From the NCBI RefSeq assembly GCF_008831285.2, contig NC_045139.1:27808808-27872807 (forward strand): DNA of 64,000 nucleotides. Reading direction: 5' to 3'. Positions 36,548-47,829 of this stretch are shown here, one piece after another (position 1 is the stretch's first letter; each line of letters opens with the position of its first letter). Both the position numbers and the translations under genes were made by a program. Source of the DNA: Nymphaea colorata (taxonomy: Eukaryota > Streptophyta > Magnoliopsida > Nymphaeales > Nymphaeaceae). Below the pieces are notes generated by a model. The model saw only the letters and a list, made by a program, of their open reading frames with translations, was not told the DNA's origin and did not search any database.

Positions 36548-38260
36548 TCAAATATTGACAAAGAAACATGATAAAATATGTAAATCAAGCATATAACAAC
36601 TTACAAATACTGCACTTGTGACTGTATTATTGTGATCTTGTTTTTTGCTTGCACGAGTCATGATAAAGATCTCAGCCCGTGAGGGTTCACTTCCATCTTC
36701 ATTCACCTGTAGGATTTGTGCATATTTTAAGAAATTGAATCTATTTATAGGATTATCTACTAAATTAACAAACTTCAGAAATAAATCTTTATTATCCAAT
36801 ACTTTTCCAACATGAAAACGAGCAAAACCCATTGTCCCAATTGTGTGTGGGAACTTTTGATTTGAACGACTGATGATGTGTGCCAACACTTTGTGCCCGT
36901 AATGACAATCATTGTAATTGCAACATATGAAAAGATAAATTTTTCAAAAAATTAAAGATAGCATGTGCAAACCTTTGAACTATGAAAGTCAAAATGGTGC
37001 ATTAAGGCTGCCCATTGATTTGTAGGAATGTCTCTTGGATGATGGCTTAAACACTACACCATTGTGTTGTACCTTTTATATATTTTTCGTAAACCATATC
37101 TACAATTTCTTCACCTAAGGTTTTAGCAACTGATCGATCGTGTACTTTGTATTCTTGATGGAATACTTGCTCTGTATGAAATAATGTTATGTTACTAACT
37201 TATAAATCTAATAAGTTTATTTTCAAATTGTTGAAAACTTATTTTTACCATAACATGCTACCAAACATTGTTATTGTAAGAGTCTTGCAATGTTCTCCAA
37301 CCAAAATAGTGAAATGGTGTCATCTCTAGATCTCGGGCCATCATCCCAAAAAATTAACTTAGGTGTTGTGCTTTTGGACGATGTGCTGCCGATATTTGTT
37401 CAGTTCCAAATGGAACTTTTCGACAAGCTGCAAATTAAGAGTAGCCAATGCATGACTTCATCCTCGTGTCTTTTTTGCTCGAGGTGCTGCATTCAATAAA
37501 AAATAAAGTAGCAAACGTAACATATCTTAGGATAAAAAAAAAAATAGATCAATGTCTTAAATGCTAGTGATGTAGGTGAAGAGTCTTCAGTAGTCACATC
37601 AGAATCCACTCGACAAGGAGCCATCTATTATATAAGGGAAAAAGGTCAACATAGTTATACACATTTAATGAAAGAAAATAAATACTCTAGTCAATGTTGC
37701 ATGAGAAAAAAACATCACGAACTTATAAATTACCATATAAACTACCTAATGTTTGATTAGGTGGAACTATAATTTTTTGTGGAGCCACATCTCTCCTCAC
37801 CCAATCTATGCCATCATCATCAAATCTAAACATTATATGGTTCATTTTTTCAAAAAGTGTTGTCGTCATCTTCATTCACAATACTTCCTTGCATGTGCAT
37901 CTCATATAAATCACATGGTTTTGTTGTTCTGACAACCTTCCAATATGGTTCAACTGGGCCATCTACATAATAGACCTGTTGTACTTGTGAAGGAAATACA
38001 AATGGCTCATTATGCATGCATGTGAACTTGGAGCTGACTAAAGTGAGGCCACATTCATCCTTTTTTATCATGTTATCATTTTCACTAAGAACATCAAACC
38101 ACTCACATTTAAAGAAAAAAACTTGAAGTTCACATGATACTCTATTTTAATGATATCAATGACAACCTCGTCATAAGTGATGTCACTGATAGTTGAATTT
38201 ATATCTCTAGCACATGAAAAACATGAAGTTTGTATTTAACATCCACACCACTAATTTGAG
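36548..38260 (-). pseudogene. CACTA (En/Spm) transposon remnant: DUF4216 and Ptta-type domains
   Basis: On the minus strand, 38200-37850 encodes FFFKCEWFDV, then GLTLVSSKFTCMHNEPFVF, SQVQQVYYVDGP and TTKPCDLYEM. This is the DUF4216 pattern found in plant CACTA proteins. It continues as FDDDGIDWVRRDV at about 37800. Further down, 36889-36548 encodes NQKFPHTIGTMGFARFHVG followed by EPSRAEIFIMTRA, the plant transposase (Ptta/En/Spm) pattern. The order DUF4216 then Ptta is normal for these elements. Domains are broken by frame changes. I found no convincing pair of CACTA terminal repeats, so the element ends are not set. Confidence 0.78.
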
Positions 38261-38749
38261 TCTTGTGCTTCACTTCTCCATCTCTTGTGTGAAATCTAAA
38301 CCCATTTATCAGAAATCTTTTACATCTTTTTGCTACTTCTTACTACTTTTGAGAAACCTCGTTTTTTACTTTTACGCAATTGATAAATCCGAACGATATC
38401 AAATATGCATTAAATCACAATCACAATAAATTACATTAAGTCTAGTAAAAATAATTGTAAACAACTTATCTTAATCGGATGTCTCCAAAGAGTCTGATAT
38501 AAAATTATTGACAAATCGGACTATAGATGAGGGAATTTTTTTGAAGCGGACCATGGACCAAGTAACTGAGGGTTTAGGTTTGAGATGATTTTTGCAGAAC
38601 AGGCCATGCAGGGAAGGGGTGGCTTGCGAGGGATGTTGATGTTGTGGACATGAGGTGGTCAAAGTTATGGCCAGGCATTACAAGAAACAGCGAGGAGGGC
38701 AAATAGGACGGACCTCTTAACATTAAGAAGTGTGAAGATGGTTAGCCTC

Positions 38750-39060
38750 AAAGTAAGGACGGTAACGGATTGGATTCGAATCAAATGTATATTTTACCAT
38801 ATCCATTTTTTCAAATATCTATATATTCAGATTCGAAACAAAGAAAAATTTTATACAATATCCAAATTCGTAATCTGCATATGATCTGAATTTGACATTT
38901 AGATTAACATCTGAATCCAAGCCCGAGTTTAAATTGAATTCAAACCACATTATAGACATTGAGTATAGAATATTTACAAAAATCTATTTCTGCCCGAATT
39001 CAAATCCAAGTCCAGTCAATCTTTACTTCAATTTGAACCCGAACCTGAATCCGATCACCA
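38750..39060. repeat. Dispersed repeat with ATTCGAAT/ATCTGAATC phrases
   Basis: This stretch is rich in short phrases such as ggattcgaatc, aacatctgaatc and cccgaattcaaatcc. A second stretch at about 47590-47800 has the same phrases in the same order, for example attcataatctgaatctg followed by aacatctgaatc. They appear to be two diverged copies of one unnamed repeat. Confidence 0.5.
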
Positions 39061-41519
39061 AATTCGGAGCTTCACAGGGAAGCGGAGAGGTGCGTAGATG
39101 TCCGACTAGCGAGCCTTGCAGCAGTGGGGCTAAGAGGAGATGGAGGGGTGACAAGGCAACAGATATAGTTGAAGCTTCAGCTTGGAGAGCTGGGGCATTG
39201 ATGCTACCACCAGGTCTGATAGACACCGAGAGTGTGGATGAAGGAAATTACGGCTAAAAAGATGACTGCAAGGAGAGGTGGGTGTGCAGGATGAAAGGTT
39301 GATGACCTATGGGTTTGAATCATCGACACTGAGAAGGAAGAGATTCGCCGGCCGGAAATGGTAGGAATAATGAGAAGGTGAAGTCAAGGAAAGAGCTTGA
39401 AGATTGGGTGAGCAGGGCCAAGTTGAGGAAGAGGAAGCCATGGGAGAGGGGTGCAAACAAAGGCATCAGAAGCAAGCAAGGTCCCTTATTCATTTGGAAA
39501 ATAGCTGGCCTTGTTTGCCGGGATGACGTTTTTCAGTATATAACGTTGTAAAGATTGGCCTGAATGGGATAAATTTGAATCAAATTTGTGCGAGATTGAC
39601 TCAATCCATTAACCGATGCAAGGTTGCCCTGTATCATAATCACTTTTTTATTATTTTAACTAGGTCTCAAAGAAGTTTCTCCAAAGCTTATACTGTTATA
39701 GAAATGGACATGTGGCAGAAGGGTACGCCACTACAGCTAGATCTCCCAACCTACCTACCACAGAAATGGTCAAACCTTATTTGCAAAACAATCAAGATAT
39801 GGATGAAGGTTGCCTTTGTTTCCCCACTAATTTTTTGATCCGAGGGGATATGAAATCCATGCTAGGTGAAATCCACGGTCTTATCAAACTATAAATTTCA
39901 ACATCCACCCGAGACATCTACGTTATAGTATCAAAAGCATAGATTTGATAAGATTTGATGTTCGAATTTTTTTTTTTTTTTTAGGTGGGGGTGGGGGGGG
40001 AAGGGGAGGTGCAGACTTCAAAATCATGAATCTGAAATCCATGGTAGTCAAACGCGACCTAAAGTGCATAAAACCCCACAAATCCTTTTAGTCCCAGCCA
40101 TTTAGTGCCATAACAATTTCAAGGGGGCTTTTATAAAAAACAAGCAGGCTGAGCTGAAGTTATCATAACCAAGTGGCTGTTTCATAAAGTGATGCTTACC
40201 TTTTTTCTGCTATTTTTAAACGGCATCGCCTTGAGCTCCCAATTTTAGCAATTATTGCTTGACGAGTTCATACTTTTGAGAAAGCCAAGGACTTCTTTCC
40301 CAGTGCCGGAGGGCAACAATTGACAAAGACTGGTTGATTTACCAAATGGCACCGCTATTTTCAGCAATTCAAATTCAGACAGGAAAAACCTTAAAATTTG
40401 AATCCCCTGTCAACCACTCTCCCAGTTCAGTATAAACAACCCATCAGATTTAGCTTACTTCATATGTTTCAGTTAACAATTCTCCCCCTCTTTTTCAATC
40501 ATATAATCGATCTCTAGCCACCAACAATCATAATAAACCTGACTCCTAAATTTGTCTCCCAATTCATTAAATGTGCCACGATAAAATAGTGAGAAAAGGG
40601 AGATGTACAGACAATAGCTAAGGTTTTTAGAATGGGCAGTTCTCAAAATTTACTTAGCACCCATGTTTTGGATACATACACACATGGCACCTTTATTAGG
40701 CAGTCTTGTTTTGATGGTGATTTCATCCCCATTTTAAAAATTTTTTAATATATCGAACTGTAAGTGTCAAGAATTATGGACTAAAATAAATATAAAATAT
40801 GATGTGCGGATCAAATTTTTTGAAGATCTAAAGAACAGCATTTTTCAGTTTTCTCCGCTTATAACATCGACATTGAATTCTTATGACTTTTTATCACACA
40901 TTTTTAGAGGTTTTGTTCTTACATTCCTCATTCATTTATCGTTGAAGTATTATAATAAAATATACCGCAGTTAAACGCCAGATGGTTGGACAGCCGAATC
41001 CATATTTTCATGATGAACAAAGAAATCGACACAGCAGGCTCACCTATGACTACTAAGGCTACTTCACTCTCTTCATTAAGGTAGATGGCCTGCAGGATTA
41101 ACTCTGCGTTGTGTGTTGTTTAACCATTTTGTTAGTGTAAATCATCAGTTTGCGTAAACTTGAACTTGTCGGCCAAAAAAGAAAAGGTTCGGCTTAACCA
41201 TAAAGAGAACGAGGTCTCAGTTTGAAATACCAAAAAACTATTTGGGCTCGCATCCGAATTGCAAAGGACTTTAGGGATGTTTCAGCAAGTAATGACCGAA
41301 CAAATTAACATTCACGGCCAAGCTTAAATTTCTCTAGGGCCATCTCATCTCGTCCATGCATAGTGGGAGTTGCCAGCTCCACAAATTTTAACAAGAACGG
41401 ATGTTTGTTATTCGAGCCTATCTCCTCTCCTCCTCTCTACATCTTTTCCTTCTAAACACCTTTCACAATAGTTAACAAAAAAGTTACTTGGTGTGGCCTC
41501 GTGTTCAGCTCAAAGAGGA
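39061..41519. other. Spacer upstream of the receptor kinase gene
   Basis: 39065-39500 is clearly richer in G and C than its surroundings but shows no supported exon. A poly-T then G-rich run sits at 39965-40010. The promoter of the plus-strand receptor kinase must lie in the last few hundred bases, but I see no clear TATA box. Confidence 0.45.
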
Positions 41520-42331
41520 ATGCTCAGCATGCTCTGCAAACCTAAATTAAGTTCTTGCACAACCTTGGGCCATGCATCCATGACTAAGATCAGCACCTCC
41601 TTCACATTCCAACCTCCCACCAATCCTCTTCTCCTCTGCCTTGTACATGCCAATGCGCACCTCCATGCCATTGTCATCTTTGTCATTGTTTCAGTGACTA
41701 TGTGTTGTTTGTTTCCTAGTGCAGACGCTTCGCTGGAATCCGATTCCAAATCCTTAATGAAACTCAAAGAATCATTTGTGGGCGCTGATGCTCTTCTGAA
41801 TTGGAATGCATCACAACCACCTTGTGATGGTGACAAGGCGGCATGGACAGGGCTCAGGTGTGTAAATGGTACTGTTACAATCGTGCAACTTGAAGGACTT
41901 GGCCTGAGAGGGTTGGTCGACGTTGACGCGCTTGCTGCCATCCCAACATTACGGTCTGTGAGCTTCATGAACAACAATCTGTCAGGCGCAATGCCCAACT
42001 TCAGGCAATTTCGTGCACTAAGAGGAATTTTTTGTCAAACAACCAGTTCTCCGGTAACATACCTGCAGATCAGTTTGCAGACATGTGGTTGTTGAAGAAG
42101 GTATGGTTGTCGCAGAACAAGTTTTCTGGGCCAATCCCAGCATCCCTTGCATCCAGCTGTCCACGGCTCATGGAATTGAGGTTAGAGCAGAACCAGTTTA
42201 CCGGGGAAATACCAGATTTTGGGAAAACCAAGTTGACAATGTTTAATGTGTCTTACAATGAATTAGAAGGAAACATCCCACAGAATCTAGAAAATATGAA
42301 CGCAAGCTCTTTTGAAGGTGATCCACTCACT

Positions 42332-42365
<34 letters not shown>

Positions 42366-45300
42366 GTATGAAAGATTGGAAGTGTCATGGAAGAAATGCA
42401 TTTCAATGCAGCATCGAACTTGGAACTATTATATATGTCAACATAAATAGCGTCAACATCATAGAGCACAATATGTAGTGATATTTAACAGCTTGATTAT
42501 CTCATTTCCGTTGCCATTTATGTCCTAGAAACAGCAATTGTTTTGTCACATCGTTCAGCGGCATCACTGTTGCATGGTTTTTTTTTCATCATCTTTGTGG
42601 TTTGTCATATCATTAACATCATCCGTGTGATAGTTGCTACTCCTATCTGATTTTCTAACAAAAAATCGCTAAGACCAAGCCACCATACAATTGTAAGACC
42701 TCCGAGGGTCGATCAGCCCAACAACTTGCAGCTCTGTTCGTCCAAGTTCTTTGCATACTTTGGCACAAGCGGAAACCATTTAGAGCAACTCATGATGGCA
42801 CAATTGAATGATCTTGAGAAGGATCGAGGTGACAAGACATGAAAAACGGAAAAGAAATTACACAACAGAAAACGCCAACAAAAGCTCCATCCACCTACCT
42901 AGGAAGGTGAGACTGTACACCTGGAAACTGGAGGTCAAGAGTTGAATACCCACCGTATCTCTTGGCATATTCTGGCCGTGGTCTACTTACCACCGGCATT
43001 AAATGAGAAGGAAAAATTCCGTAAGATAATCATCAAATAAAATGGGCATGTATCACTCCGACAACCAAGTTTTGAGTTAGAAATCATTGTATAACTTGTC
43101 TAGGTAGCATCATGCTCAGGATTTTGATTATTAACTCCATGATTAGAGATGCGAACAGTCTTGCATGTAGTACTCTGAACTTTATAATACTAGAAATTTT
43201 AATTAATCACCAGCCTGGCCTTTTTCATTACTTTCAATCTATGTGCTCCTTACTCAAGCCTGGTGAATGAATAGAATTTAAACCTCATTTTTCTTCACGG
43301 AATATGTGCTTGAATCCTTGATTTACCTCTGATGGGCTTCTTTCTAACTTCAGCAGACTCTTAATAAGTTTTCAGCAATATTTATCGGCGATGCAGGAAA
43401 CAAGGCCTTGTGTGGTCCACCATTAGAAGCAGTATGTCCCAAAAAGACATCAAAGAAGAAAGGCCTCAATCTGATCATCATAATTGTAGCATCTGCTATA
43501 GCAATTGTTATTCTGGTTGCAACTGTTGGCACCGGCCTTATGTTATTTAGATGCGGGGCTACAACACAACATGCCCACGATTCACCAAACAGCTCAAAGA
43601 AGGTGACATCTGTTGAGGAAGGAAATGGAGGTCATGGTTCAACAGGAAAACAACGTGGCAATGGTGGTACCAATAATGACATGAAAGGTAACGAGATGAG
43701 GGAGCTTGTTTTCCTGACGGATGACAGAGTACCATTTGAGTTGCAAGATCTGCTAAAAGCATCTGCTGAAGTGCTAGGAACTGGGAGCTTTGGGTCCTCA
43801 TACAAGGCTATGCTTCAAGATGGTTCTACAGTGGTAGTAAAAAGGTATAGGGAGATGAATAACTTGGGAACGGAAGAGTTTCATGAGTACATGAAGAAGC
43901 TTGGTAGATTAAGCCACCCAAATCTGTTGCCATTAGTGGCTTATTACTACAGAAGGGAGGAGAAACTGCTCATCTACGATTATGTTCCAAATGGGAGCCT
44001 AGTTTATCTTCTCCATGGTAAGATCATTTGCACTTCAACAAACTCAAACTGAGATACTTTTGGATAACTCCGGTCTCCCTAGAGTAATCCCTTAGGGAAT
44101 TTTCTGGGGACATAGGCTGAAGTATCACAGGCCAAGGACTGTGATTCCTCAGCTTCGGTTATTGACCACCAGATAAGGGATAACAACTACAGTTGTAGCA
44201 TATGACTCTTCTACAATTGACGTATTATGATAAGGGATAGAAGAACCTGTTAGATAAAACTTCGGAAAACATGCACTAACTATCAAACTAGATTCAGAAT
44301 TCACTATTGTAAATTGACCAAGTACACAACCAAGCAGTACTACCATGAGCTGAATGCTAACCATGTGGTTCCATGGATCTTATTTACGATGATTACCGAT
44401 CTAACTGCCAGGATGGGCCCAGTTATCCAACAGGAAGTAAGTTGTGAACGTCACCACCAATACTAGTATCATGGATCTGCATGCATCCCTCTCTGCAAGA
44501 CCGAAGATATGAAACTTTCCGGAGGGTAAAGCGAACCCAAAGTTTACACCTGTGAGCTCATGAGTGAGCAAGGTTGCTTCCCTAGGATATTGCAATATAA
44601 AGCTGCATTTGCCTTAAGGAGCAGGCATTTGAAACTGGTTTTCTGTCTCTTCTTTTCTCTCTCTCTCGCCTCCTTTTCCTTTCACCCCCTTCTTTTTCGT
44701 TTTTCTTTTTCATGACCATCCTCTCTACCTTAGTATGGGTTGATCCCGCTACTCGTAAGACAAATCCAGTGCATAGACAGACTTTCATGACCCAATGCAA
44801 GATTAGCACTCACACATAGAAATTCATGACCGTGTATCCTTAACTACATATGCATGTATAAGAAAGCATCAGTTGCAAATTCTATCTAATGACACAAGAA
44901 ATTTAGAAAGCTTCAACCATGTGCTAACCGTTACCATGCCATTTTTCAGGTAAGCACACTCCAGCTTTTGCACCGCTTGATTGGCCAACACGTCTGAAGA
45001 TAGTCAAGGGTGTGGCTAGGGCCCTGGCTTACCTCTACACAGAGCTACCAACTCTAGTCCTTCCGCACGGTCACCTGAAATCTTCCAACATACTCATAGG
45101 TGAAGATTATGAACCCCTTCTGACCGACTATGCGCTGATGCCAGTAATCAATACGCAGCACGCGATGCAATTTATGGTGGCCTATAAGTCCCCAGACTGT
45201 TCAGATGGTCTTGCAACAAAGAAGTCCGACGTCTGGAGCTTGGGGGTGTTGATTCTGGAGATGCTAACAGGAAAGGTTCCCAAAGTATATCTCAAAGAGG

Positions 45301-45635
45301 GAAGGGGAGGCACGGACCTGCCTGTTTGGGTGACTTCAATGTTGACGGAGGACCGGGCCGTCGATATCATTGATGAAGAGATGTGGGGGACTAGAGGAGG
45401 GGAAGGTGAAATACTGAAGCTACTACAGATTGCGCTGGCATGTTGTGAGGAGGATGTTGGGAGGAGATGGAGCATGGGAGAAGCACTAGCCAACATAGAG
45501 GAGCTGAAGGAGAGCGGAGGTGAAGAAGATGACAGATCAACGTATGGTACGGAAGGGGAGGGGAGTCAGTCGCACTCATCTAGAGGACAGAGTGGCGAAG
45601 GATTCTCCATCTACCCGATGGAAGATCAAGTGTAA
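41520..45635 (+). CDS. LRR receptor-like pseudokinase, pollen receptor kinase type (frameshifted)
   Basis: Exons: 41520-42317, 43397-44017, 44950-45635, with GT-AG introns. Their sum lacks one base of a whole number of codons; with it the product would be about 701 residues. The first in-frame ATG is at 41520, and ATG 41580 may suit the signal peptide better. In order: hydrophobic leader (HAIVIFVIVSVTMCCLF), LRRNT-type segment (LLNWNASQPPCDG), about five LRRs (NNNLSGAMPNF, NKFSGPIPASL, NQFTGEIPDF), a membrane span (LIIIIVASAIAIVILVATVG), a juxtamembrane region, and a kinase-like domain with GTGSFGSSYKA and VVVKRY. The catalytic loop reads HGHLKSSN and the metal site DYA, so catalytic Asp and DFG are lost, as in pollen receptor kinases. 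These sense peptides at the plasma membrane and signal to ROP GTPase activators. A T is missing at about 42028-42033, breaking the LRR frame, so this is either an assembly error or a young pseudogene. Confidence 0.87.
42333..42362. repeat. (CT)n microsatellite in receptor kinase intron 1
   Basis: A pure CT run of about 30 bases starting 15 bases after the 5' splice site of intron 1. Confidence 0.96.
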
Positions 45636-47829
45636 GGCGTGGCAAGACAGGAGAAGAAGAACGTACTTGGGACAAAAAGTGAAGGAACTGACTCAACTGC
45701 TGAGTGACTTGAATTGCCTGGGATGAGAGTGGAAGGAGTGAGGTCGGTAAACGCCACGCCGGCAGGGGACAGGCGCGAGGGAGCTTGCATTGTACGGGAA
45801 GGATTACAGAAAGCGCGCATTCTTTCTTTCCTTTTGCTGCTCCTCGGAGGTATATTTCTTCCTCCCCTGTGAAATTCGCAGGAGATTATGATCTGTGCTG
45901 ATCGCGCACACGCGCTTGTAAGCGTAGTGAGCTTATCTGCATAATAGTGAATGAGTGAGATTGCTGTTAGCTTATGAATCCAAACGGAAGGCAAAATTCA
46001 TGGACGCACCACTGTGACCTGTAAACCAGTTGCATTGCAGGTGCCCGATTCCTCATTCGCTACCTACAATTGCAATGGGCAACGGGAAAAAGCTTCCCCC
46101 CTGATGCCAAGCACTCTCCTATACACGGTACATTTGTTGTTTCCTAGTTTGCGTTTAACAACCTCGTTTGTTCCTTCAGCTTCAAATATGACACAGTTTC
46201 TTGAAAAAGAGAGAAGTATATTATCAAATGCAATTTTCTCTTGAATAATTTACCGTATAATTCGCCTTTCAACTCTCATCTCGTCTTCATGCCTGCATTC
46301 AAAATTTTCTAACATGAACATGATCGTTTTCGACAAAGGACGAATGAAATGTTCAAACTTTAAATCGATTTTCTTGTAAGACTGATGAGAATATCCAAAT
46401 GGGGGCTCGTTCTTGGAACCCTGCTTCGTCCTCCCCCCTCTCTCCAGTGACCGGCCGACCCTATCAAAATCAGGAAACTAAAATTCCAATTAGGAAAGGT
46501 TTTTGTCTCGTTAGGGTTCGCGATGAGAGTAACTAAAGATACAGATCCATAGAGAAGAATAGAGAACTCGTTGTACACGTACAGAAAGCAGGGAACGGCT
46601 GAGGACTCCGGACTGCTTTCAGCAACGGCAACCCCTTTGCAGCGGAGAGCCCTAACAACAAACTCTTTCGCTTTTCCGAGCTGATTATGAAAAGCCAAAC
46701 CAAGATTCACAGCCTCAAGCCCTCGAACCTCTGACATCAACAAAGAAGATCATCATCAAAGGTACCCTCCGCCAATAAGTTCCTCCAGAGACGGACAATC
46801 TGAAGTTCAGCTCGATCTCCTCAGTGGCAGATCGATCATCTCTGATGGGCCTCCATATGCAGCCCGATATTCTCCTTCTTCAGGCCTTCCCTCTTAGGGA
46901 TTTCCCTCCCTCCATGAGAGGAAAAAACTGTCGTTGCACAATTCGTAGTTACAACAGTTGCGCCAACAAGAAGGCGCGGCGGTTGCAGAGGTGGATGTGG
47001 AAACGGGTTGGACACATTTCGGATCATTATCCAACTAGGGTTGGAGATTTAGTCATTGGCTAAGCATTTTTGTTTGACCAAGTATTTTAAAATATCTACT
47101 AATTATTTTTTAAATAAAAAAATGACAAATAGCTTGATGTTTAGCAGCCACTTGTTGTAGTCCGAATTTATATTTAAAGGAATTTAAATCTGAAAGTTAG
47201 GTCCAAACATCATCCCAACATGTAGAGTTGAATCCAGACACAAAATAACCCTTCTCCTACGGATAAATAAAAATATTAAACATTTGAACCGGACTCTCTA
47301 TTCGGATCCAAATTAAAACCCAACATCCATTGAGTTGCATATCATGATCTTAACGATGGAGAGTGGAGAGTGATAAATGGAACTCAAATGAGATGAGGTT
47401 CAATTCAAGTGTTGTTTTTCTCGTAGTAGAAGTAACTATATCACGGCAGGCTATACCGGTGGACCCAAAAAATATATGAATACAAAGAAGATATGTTGCA
47501 ACAGTATGGAAGACCATATTCCCTACTTAAGATTAGAATAATCCCTCGATGGTATATGTACAATTATCATGTAATAGCTAGAATGTGAGCAGATCATATT
47601 TGAATCGTACCGTACCTGATTTTTAGGATATCTATATAATCAGGTTCAAATTCATATTCGAATATGGATAAAGAAAAATTCATATTATATCTGAATCTAA
47701 TGTCTGAATTCATAATCTGAATCTGATTGTTAGATAAACATCTGAATCTGAATTTGTTCAATATTTACTTAAACCCCAATTCAAATCTGAGCCAATGTCA
47801 TTTCTTATATTGGAATCCAATCTGATTTG
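45636..47829. other. Spacer between the receptor kinase gene and the satellite
   Basis: The first few hundred bases are probably the 3' untranslated region. 46390-47060 is GC-balanced and open on both strands, for example a minus frame with LGLAFHNQLGKAKEF. It could be an exon or leader of an unrecognised gene, but nothing confirms it. 47590-47800 is a copy of the dispersed repeat also seen at 38750-39060. Confidence 0.4.

Noticed and set aside
38673-38690. CATTACAAGAAAC, close to the CACTA terminal motif
   Set aside because: It points rightwards, away from the minus-strand CACTA proteins, has one mismatch, and has no inverted partner that I can find.
41510-41998. 162-codon minus-strand frame opposite the receptor kinase exon 1
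   Set aside because: It is the antisense shadow of the LRR coding exon.
43559-43801. Minus-strand frame opposite the kinase exon
   Set aside because: It is an antisense shadow of the receptor kinase coding sequence.
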